Positions 43,842 through 51,557 of a DNA stretch of 64,000 bases are shown here, piece by piece. This stretch comes from G965216695 sp965216695. Its GTDB lineage: Bacteria; Pseudomonadota; Gammaproteobacteria; Pseudomonadales; Azotimanducaceae. The notes under the pieces were generated by a model. That model had not been told where the DNA came from and searched no databases. It worked only from the letters and a program-made list of their open reading frames with translations. The stretch covers positions 496,001 through 560,000 of the forward strand of contig OZ244212.1 of assembly GCA_965216695.1 (NCBI GenBank), given 5' to 3'. The position numbers and the translations under genes were made by a program. Within the stretch, counting starts at the first letter, position 1; every line of letters begins with the position of its first letter.

Positions 43842-44896
43842 ACCGTATCTATCGACATCTGTCCCGCGCGTTGATTCGTGGCGGCATTCCGGTGCTGCTG
43901 CTGTTGCTGGGTGTATTCGGATTCTTCACGCTCGCGGAGGAGCTTGAGGACGTCGGCAAAGGCGACTTCGGCGTGGTGCACGCGGTGCGCCTTACCGCAT
44001 ATTCGCTGCCGGCACTGTTCGTCCAAGTACTGCCGGTCTGTTGCCTGCTCGGCACGGTACTGGGCTACGGCGGACTTGCGCGAAACCAGGAGCTTATAGC
44101 GTTGCGCAGCGCAGGCCACTCGCCCTGGCGCATCGCAACGCCGGCGGTGCTGATCGGTGCCGCGCTCGGCGTGACGGCGCTGATCCTCCAGCAGATCGTG
44201 ATCCCAACCCTCGACCGTCGGGGTACGGATCTTGAGAAGAGCGCGATCGGCGACACAGCCACACCCGCAGGTACTTTCTGGACCCGGCTAGACAACCGCC
44301 TGCTTCGTGTCGGCTACGTTCGGCTCGGCGTGATGCCCATGGACATCGAAGTCTTCACGCTCTCACACGACGGCCGCCTCAATGAAGTGCTGCGGGCATC
44401 GCAGGCGGACGTACTGGACGACACCTGGCGTCTCTACGACGTTCGCGTAACCGCCCTGAGCGGCATGCAAGCGACATCGAGCCGGTACGATACCCTCGAC
44501 CTACCCGTGCGGCTCACGTCCTCCCAGATCGGCTCTCTGATGACGAACGAGGAAGCCCTGCCGCCGTCATATCTGATCGAATACATTCAACATCTACGCG
44601 CGAACGACCTGGACGCGCATCGCTACGCCGTGCACCTGTGGCAGAAGTTGAGTCTTCCGGTGGGCATTGTGGGTATGACGCTACTGGGCATTCCATTCGT
44701 ACTGGGATCCGTGCGTACGGTCTCCCTCGGATCGAGAATCGCGCTGGCGAGCCTCATAGGCCTGGTCTTCTACCTGGTGGAGCGCACCGCAACGCAGACG
44801 GCGCTTCTGTACCACTGGCCGGCGGCCCCGGTAGCGATGATCCCGGACATCGCCGTCGCGCTCACCGGCGCCGTGCTGATCCGCAAAATGCACTGA
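43838..44896 (+). CDS. lptG: LptG-like permease
   Basis: A 352-aa partner of the LptF-like protein, with the same architecture: N-terminal helices (IPVLLLLLGVFGFFTLAEEL and the following pair), LGYGGLARNQELIALRSAGHSPWRI as coupling region, periplasmic jellyroll, and C-terminal helices ending with VGIVGMTLLGIPFVLGSVRT. GTG 43838 overlaps the lptF-like stop (GTGA), matching other junctions in this locus. The open frame upstream (from 43367) is antisense-like extension inside lptF and was ignored. Confidence 0.9.
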   Translation: MNRIYRHLSRALIRGGIPVLLLLLGVFGFFTLAEELEDVGKGDFGVVHAVRLTAYSLPALFVQVLPVCCLLGTVLGYGGLARNQELIALRSAGHSPWRIATPAVLIGAALGVTALILQQIVIPTLDRRGTDLEKSAIGDTATPAGTFWTRLDNRLLRVGYVRLGVMPMDIEVFTLSHDGRLNEVLRASQADVLDDTWRLYDVRVTALSGMQATSSRYDTLDLPVRLTSSQIGSLMTNEEALPPSYLIEYIQHLRANDLDAHRYAVHLWQKLSLPVGIVGMTLLGIPFVLGSVRTVSLGSRIALASLIGLVFYLVERTATQTALLYHWPAAPVAMIPDIAVALTGAVLIRKMH

Positions 44897-44902
44897 AGAA
44901 CC

Positions 44903-45736
44903 TCACGCACGATGCCGCCGGGCAATGATTTCGTCTTCGCGCAGGGTGGCTGCGCCGTCGACAACCACCTTGTGTTGCATGCGCACATCGTCAGGGGACA
45001 GATCGAACACCCGAAAGCTGCCGGGCGTCGACGACGCGGACCCCGTCTGGAAGACCGGCGTGCCACCAACATCGTACCGGGCATCACGATGTCCGTGCCC
45101 GTGCAGCACCACGTCAATTTTACCGGACGCAATGAAGGCGCGAAGCTGCGGCGCGGATTGCAGAGCTTTGCGCCACCCAACGATTCCATCGACCGGCGGA
45201 TGGTGCATCATCAGAACCCTAAAACCTCGCCCGTCGACGGGTTGATTCAACGCGTCGAGTTGAGGCTCTGAAACGACCCCACGGGCCGACCACCAGGGCG
45301 TCGGCACTGCAGTGTCCAAGCCCAACAACGTCAGATCGTCGTTGTGGAACCGCACAAGGCTCCCGTCCAGTCCACAGTCATCGGGATGCAGATACGGGCA
45401 CCACAACTCACGCACGCTGCCGATGGAATCATCGCGGTAGTGGTCGTGATTTCCCGGGACGAGCACTACGCGGACACGCGCCGCTACCTCCGCCAGCCAT
45501 TCGGCGGCTTCCTCCACCTCGCTCTGAAGCCCAATGTGCACGAGGTCGCCGGTTACCGCGAGTACATCCCCGTGTTCCTCATAAACGCACCTCATCAGCG
45601 CGTCGAGCCACGCGCGACGGTGTCGCCAGCGGCGTTTTCGCTCCCAGGACCGGTAGCCAAGGCGGCGTTTCCCAGTCACGCGGGAAACGTTCGCCAACGA
45701 TGACAGGTGAGGGTCAGATATATGGATCAGACGCAT
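44903..45736 (-). CDS. Calcineurin-like metallophosphoesterase
   Basis: A 277-aa phosphoesterase with all metal motifs: ISDPHLSS, AVTGDLVHIG, VPGNHDHYR, MMHHPPVDG and LHGHGHRD. There is no signal peptide. Relatives include CpdA-type cyclic nucleotide phosphodiesterases and LpxH-like pyrophosphatases. It faces opposite to the surrounding + strand genes, being convergent with lptG and divergent from the CDP-alcohol phosphotransferase; it may remove phosphate from or split a headgroup precursor, but this rests on position only. Confidence 0.88.
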   Translation of the reverse strand: MRLIHISDPHLSSLANVSRVTGKRRLGYRSWERKRRWRHRRAWLDALMRCVYEEHGDVLAVTGDLVHIGLQSEVEEAAEWLAEVAARVRVVLVPGNHDHYRDDSIGSVRELWCPYLHPDDCGLDGSLVRFHNDDLTLLGLDTAVPTPWWSARGVVSEPQLDALNQPVDGRGFRVLMMHHPPVDGIVGWRKALQSAPQLRAFIASGKIDVVLHGHGHRDARYDVGGTPVFQTGSASSTPGSFRVFDLSPDDVRMQHKVVVDGAATLREDEIIARRHRA

Positions 45737-45746
45737 GGGCGCACAC

Positions 45747-45752
45747 TATAAT
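45747..45752 (+). promoter_or_regulatory. Candidate -10 element before the CDP-alcohol phosphotransferase gene
   Basis: A perfect TATAAT lies 24 nt before ATG 45776, in the 39-nt gap between divergent genes. The following gene lacks a clear Shine-Dalgarno, so the transcript would have a very short leader. The -35 region is not well defined. Confidence 0.4.
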
Positions 45753-45775
45753 GCACTCCTTTCGCAATCCGCCCT

Positions 45776-46960
45776 ATGCCGCTCTTTGCCTGGATCATCG
45801 ACGCCGACGTACCGCGCCTGTGGGGCCTCGAATCGCGCGAGCGTCTTTCGCGCCAGCTGAGTCGAATCGAAGACATCGAACTCGCCGACCAGACTCAAGG
45901 CTCCCACCACTACCCGGATCTGCTGATACTTCGCGGCGACCACCTGTTCGAGCAGCGCGCACTGCAAGCAATTGCGCAACGCTGCGGTACGTTGACGGCC
46001 AACGGCACGCCGGTGGCGACCAGAGCGCGTGCGGAACAGGTACCGATCGCCGTATCACGCATGGACGAGCGCGACGAGGCTAAGGATTGGATCTCCGACG
46101 GCACCTACACGGTAGACGACCTGGCGGATTTCGATCCCGATCTCAGGCGCATGGTGACGCCCTATGTGCTACCAATCCGCTCCTCAACGCGGCCGGCCCT
46201 GGAGGCCCGCCTGTACGGGAACGCCTACAAGGGCATCACAGATTTCGTCACCAAATGGTGGTGGCCAAAGCCCGCGCGCCGCGTGGTGGCCTGGTGCGCC
46301 GAGCGGCGAATCTCTGCCAATCAGGTGACGGTTACCGGTCTGCTGCTGATGCTCTTTGCCTGTGGGTGTTTCTACTACGGTCACTACGCGCCCGGGTTGG
46401 TGGCAGGCTGGATCATGACGTTTCTCGATACCGTAGACGGCAAGCTCGCCCGCGTAACCGTCAGCGCCAGCCGATTGGGTCACGTTCTGGATCACGGCAT
46501 GGATATCGTGCATCCGCCGTTCTGGTACATGGCGTGGGGATTGTCCGCCGGCGCCGCCGTCCCATTCGCGGACACGGGCAACTGGATAGTATGGATGTTC
46601 GCCGGCTACTTGGCCGGGCGTCTTATCGAAGGTGCATTTCACGCGCTCGGTTCGGTCAGCATGTTCGCCTGGCGACCGCTGGATGCCTACTTTCGTTTGT
46701 TCACGGCACGACGGAATCCGTGTCTCGTTCTGCTGACGCTCAGCTGGGCCGCGGGACGACCCGATTGGGGATTTGTGCTCGTGGTTGTCTGGACCGTACT
46801 GAGCAGCGCACTGATGGCTCTACGGCTCACCTACGCTGCCGCTGTCCGCGTTACACGCGGCCCGTTGCAGTCCTGGTTGAGCGAACCCGATGCAGCGGAG
46901 CGCTATCCACGTGCATTCAGGACGTTCTCCGAAACCCGCCAGGCGTATGTCGCCAACTAA
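45776..46960 (+). CDS. CDP-alcohol phosphotransferase with N-terminal extension
   Basis: A 394-aa protein. The C-terminal ~230 residues are a membrane CDP-alcohol phosphotransferase with the full catalytic motif: DTVDGKLAR (D218, D221), eight residues, then GHVLDHGMD (D239, D243). Transmembrane helices lie around it. The N-terminal ~150 residues resemble a nucleotidyltransferase-like remnant joined by YKGITDFVTKWWWPKPARR and ISANQVTVTG, a layout recalling bifunctional inositol-phosphate cytidylyltransferase/phosphotransferases, but a GxGxR loop is absent. It would transfer a phospho-alcohol from CDP-alcohol to a lipid acceptor. The LicC-like enzyme could supply the CDP-alcohol. Confidence 0.88.
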   Translation: MPLFAWIIDADVPRLWGLESRERLSRQLSRIEDIELADQTQGSHHYPDLLILRGDHLFEQRALQAIAQRCGTLTANGTPVATRARAEQVPIAVSRMDERDEAKDWISDGTYTVDDLADFDPDLRRMVTPYVLPIRSSTRPALEARLYGNAYKGITDFVTKWWWPKPARRVVAWCAERRISANQVTVTGLLLMLFACGCFYYGHYAPGLVAGWIMTFLDTVDGKLARVTVSASRLGHVLDHGMDIVHPPFWYMAWGLSAGAAVPFADTGNWIVWMFAGYLAGRLIEGAFHALGSVSMFAWRPLDAYFRLFTARRNPCLVLLTLSWAAGRPDWGFVLVVVWTVLSSALMALRLTYAAAVRVTRGPLQSWLSEPDAAERYPRAFRTFSETRQAYVAN

Positions 46961-47774
46961 CGATACAGCCGACGCGCGATACCGCGAACTCGACCCATTC
47001 GTCGAGCATTTCCGCGCGCGCTACGGCAGCGCTTTAGCGGCGATTGTCCTCTACGGCTCGTTCCGCCGCGGCGAGCGCGACACGTTGATCGACTTCTACG
47101 TACTCATTCACGACCTGCGCGCGGAACCCGGGTGGCGGCGCACCGCGCTCAAGCTGCTGCCGCCCAACGTCTATTACCTTGAGCTCGACGATCTGCGGTG
47201 CAAGTGGTCCGTGATGACAATCGAACAGCTGCAACGGGGCGTGCAATCGTCTGTCCCCTACTTCTGGGCGCGCTTCTGCCAACCCTGGGACGTACTGTGG
47301 GCCGACTCAAACGACACGCGGCGTACGTTGGGCGCTGTCCGCTCGTCGGCCGAATCGGCGGCACTGGGTGCCGGCCGTCAGACCGGCGCGCGTTCCAGCC
47401 GTGAATTCTGGATCGCCCTGTTCCAGCAGACGTACTCAGCCGAACTGCGGTCGGAGGACGCGTCGCGGGCCGAATCCCTGTACGCAAACGCACCAGCACA
47501 CTTTGACGCGTTGTACGCACGCACCGCAGACCCCTCCGTCCTCCCGGCGCGCACACGTCCGTGGCGCTGGCGGATCGCCACGGGAAAAACGCTCTCACTG
47601 CTGCGACTGCTGAAGTCTGCAGCAACCTTTGACGATCCGGTGGGCTACATGTTGTGGAAGGTTGCGCGCCACTCCGGCATCGTCGAGCAAGCCACAGAAC
47701 GGCAGCGTAAATACCCGCTCTTGTTCGCGTGGCCGCTCGTATGGCGTCTGTATCGGCGCGGCGCATTCCGGTGA
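46947..47774 (+). CDS. Nucleotidyltransferase-fold protein, probably degenerate
   Basis: A 275-aa protein. Residues ~20-45 read AIVLYGSFRRGERDTLIDFYVLI, aligning with the GS...SDIDL loop of minimal nucleotidyltransferases, but the first catalytic Asp of the DxD pair is replaced by Leu (TLID). The remainder is helical, with basic and aromatic segments near the C-terminus (YPLLFAWPLVWRLYRRG) and no membrane span. The ATG overlaps the CDP-alcohol phosphotransferase stop by 14 nt, and its stop overlaps the flippase GTG. A longer start at 46890 is open. The role is unknown; loss of the Asp suggests a non-catalytic function. Confidence 0.75.
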   Translation: MSPTNDTADARYRELDPFVEHFRARYGSALAAIVLYGSFRRGERDTLIDFYVLIHDLRAEPGWRRTALKLLPPNVYYLELDDLRCKWSVMTIEQLQRGVQSSVPYFWARFCQPWDVLWADSNDTRRTLGAVRSSAESAALGAGRQTGARSSREFWIALFQQTYSAELRSEDASRAESLYANAPAHFDALYARTADPSVLPARTRPWRWRIATGKTLSLLRLLKSAATFDDPVGYMLWKVARHSGIVEQATERQRKYPLLFAWPLVWRLYRRGAFR

Positions 47775-49093
47775 CCACACCGGCGCCGCCAGCGCGGGAT
47801 CCGACCACGCACGGACCAGGCCGCAACGTACTTCGAAATTTTACCCGCCTGGCCACGGGACGCGTTGCCGGTGCGCTGGCAAACGTCGTCACCAGTGTGC
47901 TGATCGCGCGTACGCTCGGTGCGGGCGCCTTCGGAACGTTGATCCTCATCCACACGGGCGCACTGTTTCTGCGTCAGCTCTGCCAGGTAAAAACCTCAGA
48001 TGCACTCGTGCAGTTCGGCGTGCCGCTGCAGGAACAGGGCCGAATCGACCAATTGAATGCGTTGCGCAGCTGGCTGTTCCGGATCGACCTGCTGAGCTGT
48101 ACAGGCGCGACTGTGGTTGGCTTTTGTCTGTTGGCGTTCGCGCCGTCCGACGCCGTCGAGCCGTCTGCGCGGAACGCCGCCTGGATGTACCTGCCGGCTC
48201 TGATCATTTCCTGCACACAAACAACCAAGGGAACGTTGCGGCTACTCAACCGCTACGATCTGCTCGGCAAGCAGTACGCGATCGGACCGCTGTTTCGACT
48301 CTGCGGGACATTCATCGCGCTGACGGTTGACGCGCCCCTTGGCATCTACGTAATCGTTTGGGCATTGTCGGTGCTGGGGGAACAGGCCTATCTGCACGCG
48401 GCCGTGCGAGGCCCGCTGGCCGCGATCGCCAGCGACTCGCCAAGCGCTACAACGGCTGCGTTACGTGCGGATCACCCAGGACTCTTCCGGCTCTTGCATA
48501 CGCTGTACTGGCAGTCGAACGTAGATGCATTGCCGCGCCATGCAACGACTCTCGTAGTAGGCGCGGTGGGCGGCGCGGCAAACGCGGGCCTGTTTCGTAT
48601 TGCGCGGGACGTTGCCGAAATTCTCGGTAGGCCCGTCGCCATGCTGCGACAAGCCCTGTTTCCGGATGTCGCGCGACTGGCGCGACAGGATGCGCTCGCG
48701 TTCGAATCCCTGCTGCTGCGCACGATGGGCATCACCCTGATCGCAGGCGCGGTCTTCGTCTCGGTCGCAGCGCTATGGGGTTCGTCGCTGCTCTCGACGC
48801 TGGTCGGCGCTGAGTTTGTGCCCGCGCACGGCCTGCTCATACTGCTGCTCGTGGCCGCGACCCTTGATCTGGCGGCCGCGCCGCTGCGCCCCGCTTTGTA
48901 CGTTCTTGGCCGTGCGCGTACGGCACTATGGATCGGGATCGCTGTGTACACCGTGTTGCTCGGCGTGCTTGGGCTGGTACGTCCACCGCTGTCGCTGACT
49001 GGCACGGGTCTCGCCATTGCGCTGGCCAGCGCTGCCTTGCTGGTTGCGCTCGGCGGCGTCTATACCTTAGCGCGAGACGCGCTCAGAAACTGA
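47771..49093 (+). CDS. MATE/Wzx-type lipid or oligosaccharide flippase
   Basis: A 440-aa membrane protein with about 12-14 hydrophobic segments. ATGRVAGALANVVTSVLIART and LGAGAFGTLILIHTGALFL form the N-terminal signature of polysaccharide-synthesis flippases; ARDVAEILGRPVAMLRQALFPDVARLA is typical further on. GTG 47771 overlaps the preceding stop (GTGA). It ends the + arm and its 3' end overlaps the serine palmitoyltransferase gene by 11 nt on the opposite strand. It may translocate the finished or glycosylated sphingolipid, or a carrier-linked sugar. Confidence 0.85.
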   Translation: MTTPAPPARDPTTHGPGRNVLRNFTRLATGRVAGALANVVTSVLIARTLGAGAFGTLILIHTGALFLRQLCQVKTSDALVQFGVPLQEQGRIDQLNALRSWLFRIDLLSCTGATVVGFCLLAFAPSDAVEPSARNAAWMYLPALIISCTQTTKGTLRLLNRYDLLGKQYAIGPLFRLCGTFIALTVDAPLGIYVIVWALSVLGEQAYLHAAVRGPLAAIASDSPSATTAALRADHPGLFRLLHTLYWQSNVDALPRHATTLVVGAVGGAANAGLFRIARDVAEILGRPVAMLRQALFPDVARLARQDALAFESLLLRTMGITLIAGAVFVSVAALWGSSLLSTLVGAEFVPAHGLLILLLVAATLDLAAAPLRPALYVLGRARTALWIGIAVYTVLLGVLGLVRPPLSLTGTGLAIALASAALLVALGGVYTLARDALRN

Positions 49094-50273
49094 GTCCGCC
49101 GATTGCATCCAACACGGTGTCGATCTGCGCGTCGCTATGAGCGGCGCTAACCGAGAAGCGCAGCAGGCTCATCCCGGCGGGCGCTGCCGGCGGCAGGATC
49201 AGATTCGCGTACACGCCACCGTCCAACAGCTTTTGCCACGCCGCTAGCGCCTTTTCGCGTGTCTCGAATCGAACCGCGGCTACCGGACTCGGTGTTGTCT
49301 GTCCAATCGGGATGTTCCGTTCTACTAGCCGCGCATACAGGCGGTTGGCATTGCGCCACAACTGTTCCCGAAGTGCAGGCCGCGCACGAATCGCTTCCAA
49401 CGCGGCGTGTGTACTCGCAACCGTAGGGGGCGAAGGCGACGCGGTAAACATGTAGGGCCGACTCGCGTACGGAAACAACGACAATGCATCATGCGGGCTC
49501 ACGCAGAATCCACCGGTTGTACCAAGCGACTTGCTGAAAGTTCCGGTAATGAAATCAACCTTCTGTAACACATTGCACGCCTCTGCGACGCCGCGACCAT
49601 GGGCACCGCAGACGCCCAGCGAGTGGGCTTCGTCCACGAGGAGTACTGCGCCGGCCGCGTGCGTTACCGAGACAAATTCAGCAAGTGGCGCGCAATCGCC
49701 CATGATGCTGTACAACCCCTCAACCACTACCAGAACCGCTTCCGTCTCCCGAGCGACGCGTGCAAGCCGCTTTTCGAGGCTCGAAACGTCGTTGTGTTTG
49801 AATGTATAGACATCCGCGCCTGTCCCGCGGCATCCATCGAACAGGCTCGCGTGTGCGTCACTATCGAGCAGCACCGCATCACCGGGAGCTAGCAGCGCCG
49901 CCAAGGTGCCTATGTTCGCCGCGTAGCCGGTCGAGAAGATCATCGCGAACGGCACGGAATAGAAGTCCGCAAGCGCCGCCTCCAGTGCCTGATGTGTCGC
50001 GTAGTTGCCATTTGCCATCCGCGACCCCGTAGTGCCCGTTCCCGCGCACCGCAGCGCCCGTTCCGCCGCTTCGATACACGCCGGATCGAAGGTCAAACCC
50101 AAATAGTTGTTGGTACCCATCAGGATCGTGCGACGGCCGCGTATCAGCGCCTCGGTAGGCGAGATCATCTCATCAACGACAAGGCCCGTCGGGTCCGCCG
50201 CTCCGAGCTGAGAACGCGTCTCGCGAACGCCCGAAAATTTGTTCAATAGTGCTTTGGGCTGCGTATCAGGCAC
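49083..50273 (-). CDS. spt: Serine palmitoyltransferase
   Basis: A 396-aa PLP-dependent alpha-oxoamine synthase that condenses serine with a fatty acyl thioester to 3-ketosphinganine. Key residues are all present: YLGLTFDP, AGTGTTGSRMANGNYATH, His 141 in SDAHASLFDG, VDEAHSLG (Asp 214, His 217) and the Schiff-base Lys 248 in TFSKSLGTTGGF. TFSKS with GTTGGF separates Spt from KBL and BioF, which read TLGKA. The GTG at 50273 has AGGA at good spacing; the frame to 50348 would run through the ACP gene. It is the last gene of the - arm, 22 nt after acp. Confidence 0.92.
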   Translation of the reverse strand: MPDTQPKALLNKFSGVRETRSQLGAADPTGLVVDEMISPTEALIRGRRTILMGTNNYLGLTFDPACIEAAERALRCAGTGTTGSRMANGNYATHQALEAALADFYSVPFAMIFSTGYAANIGTLAALLAPGDAVLLDSDAHASLFDGCRGTGADVYTFKHNDVSSLEKRLARVARETEAVLVVVEGLYSIMGDCAPLAEFVSVTHAAGAVLLVDEAHSLGVCGAHGRGVAEACNVLQKVDFITGTFSKSLGTTGGFCVSPHDALSLFPYASRPYMFTASPSPPTVASTHAALEAIRARPALREQLWRNANRLYARLVERNIPIGQTTPSPVAAVRFETREKALAAWQKLLDGGVYANLILPPAAPAGMSLLRFSVSAAHSDAQIDTVLDAIGGLSF

Positions 50274-50295
50274 GATGCTTCCTGCTACTTGTGAC

Positions 50296-50526
50296 CTAGC
50301 GGAGCGTTGACACGACCGCGGCGAGCTCTCCGAGCGTACGAACGTCACTCAGGCGCGACTGCTCTATGATGATGTCGAAATGGTCTTCAACTTCCATTAC
50401 GAATTCGAGCAGTTGGGCCGACTCCAACGCGAGATCCGCTAACAGATCGGTATCGGAAGCAAGCGAAACGGGCTCCGGCAACATGGGCGCCAGAATTCCT
50501 GCGATCTGCTGTTCCAATTCGTTCAT
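50296..50526 (-). CDS. Dedicated acyl carrier protein
   Basis: A 76-aa ACP. LLADLALESAQLLEFVMEVEDHFDI carries Ser 36 for the phosphopantetheine arm, in LES instead of the usual DSL of fatty-acid AcpP, and the helix II sequence EFVMEVEDHF. ACPs next to spt (AcpR in Caulobacter) supply its acyl substrate. ATG 50526 has GGAAGGAA upstream, and the longer frame to 50559 enters the repeat array. It lies 22 nt before spt. Confidence 0.9.
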   Translation of the reverse strand: MNELEQQIAGILAPMLPEPVSLASDTDLLADLALESAQLLEFVMEVEDHFDIIIEQSRLSDVRTLGELAAVVSTLR

Positions 50527-50540
50527 AGGCTTCCTTCCCT

Positions 50541-50570
50541 CACTACCACTCACTACCACTCACTACCACT
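50541..50570. repeat. 10-bp tandem repeat, three exact copies
   Basis: CACTACCACT occurs three times head to tail in the 66-nt gap between the cerR-like and acp genes; in the mRNA the unit is AGTGGTAGTG. It starts 14 nt upstream of the acp start codon. Copy number may vary between strains and alter acp and spt expression. Confidence 0.85.
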
Positions 50571-50592
50571 TACCATCATCTACCAAACGTCA

Positions 50593-51522
50593 TCACGTTG
50601 GCCGCGCCGCCTCGGCGAGTGATCGTAAGCCATCGGCAAGCTGAAGCTTCGGCTGCCAGCCGGTCCACGTCGTAAACGCGCGATTGTCGCCGACCCAGCG
50701 CTCGAACACCAATTCGTTGACCTTACCGCGCGTCAACATGGGTGCATAACCAAAGATCCGAGCGCAAACCTCATTGCTGCGCGCCAGCCAACCCAACGCG
50801 GCTGCAGAAAGCGGAACGCGCAACCAAGGGGTGCGTTCAAACGCACCCGCGATGTCGTCCCAGGAATAGCCGTTCGGGGTCCCATCGTCCAACTCGTAGA
50901 TCCGCCCGGACCCCTCATCGTCGCGCGATTCCAACCAGGCCAGCACCGCCGCCGCAAGATCGGACACGTGAAGGAAGCTCAAGCGCTGGTCGAGCGAACC
51001 CACCACCGGCAATACCCCGAGCCTTCCCGAACGAAAAAGACCTGCGAGTTCCCGATCTCCGGGTCCGTAGACAGCTGTAGGGCGCAGGATAGTCCAGTGA
51101 CCAAGGCTGCTCTGGGTCCACGTATCTTCACCCAGGCGCTTGCTCGCAGCATAGTCTGAGAGCGTGGGTTGAGATGCCGCCAGCGACGACATGCCCAGCA
51201 TCCGCAACCCGGGCCGCGCGCTGCCGGATTCTGTAAGCGCGAGCCAGGTGGCGACGTTGCCCGGAAAGAAATCCGCGGGCCGCAGTCCGCGGACCGTTCC
51301 CGCAACATGCACCACATGCGTGCAATCCGATATGGCTTCGCGGACGAACCCCGTATCGCACAAATCGCCGACGCGTTCCGACTGCGGCGAGCGGCCATCG
51401 CACGCGCGGGAATTCGCACCCCCACCTCGCCGCAGAGTCACTACGCGAATGTCACGGTCGCAGAGCAGTTGAAGGATATGGCGGCCGATGAAACCCGTCC
51501 CGCCGGTGAGCGCAACCCGCAT
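50593..51522 (-). CDS. cerR: NAD-dependent epimerase-fold ceramide reductase-like protein
   Basis: A 309-aa extended SDR. MRVALTGGTGFIGRHIL binds NAD(P); HVVHVAGTVRGL, SSLAASQPTLSDYAASKRLGED (Tyr/Lys YAASK) and LRPTAVYGPGDREL complete the active site. The C-terminal half is typical of NAD-epimerase/dehydratase proteins. In Caulobacter-type loci a protein of this kind next to spt reduces the keto group to give dihydroceramide. It sits between the acyl ligase and acp genes on one strand; the order ligase-cerR-acp-spt supports the function, which is inferred. Confidence 0.85.
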   Translation of the reverse strand: MRVALTGGTGFIGRHILQLLCDRDIRVVTLRRGGGANSRACDGRSPQSERVGDLCDTGFVREAISDCTHVVHVAGTVRGLRPADFFPGNVATWLALTESGSARPGLRMLGMSSLAASQPTLSDYAASKRLGEDTWTQSSLGHWTILRPTAVYGPGDRELAGLFRSGRLGVLPVVGSLDQRLSFLHVSDLAAAVLAWLESRDDEGSGRIYELDDGTPNGYSWDDIAGAFERTPWLRVPLSAAALGWLARSNEVCARIFGYAPMLTRGKVNELVFERWVGDNRAFTTWTGWQPKLQLADGLRSLAEAARPT

Positions 51523-51557
51523 CCTGCGTCGCTCCGGTTGGCTGCGGAGCGCCGGCT

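Noticed and set aside
49083..50273. BioF or KBL instead of serine palmitoyltransferase
   Set aside because: The lysine motif is TFSKSLGTTGGF rather than TLGKA, and the gene is beside its own ACP, acyl ligase and ceramide reductase-like gene, with no biotin or threonine-degradation genes.
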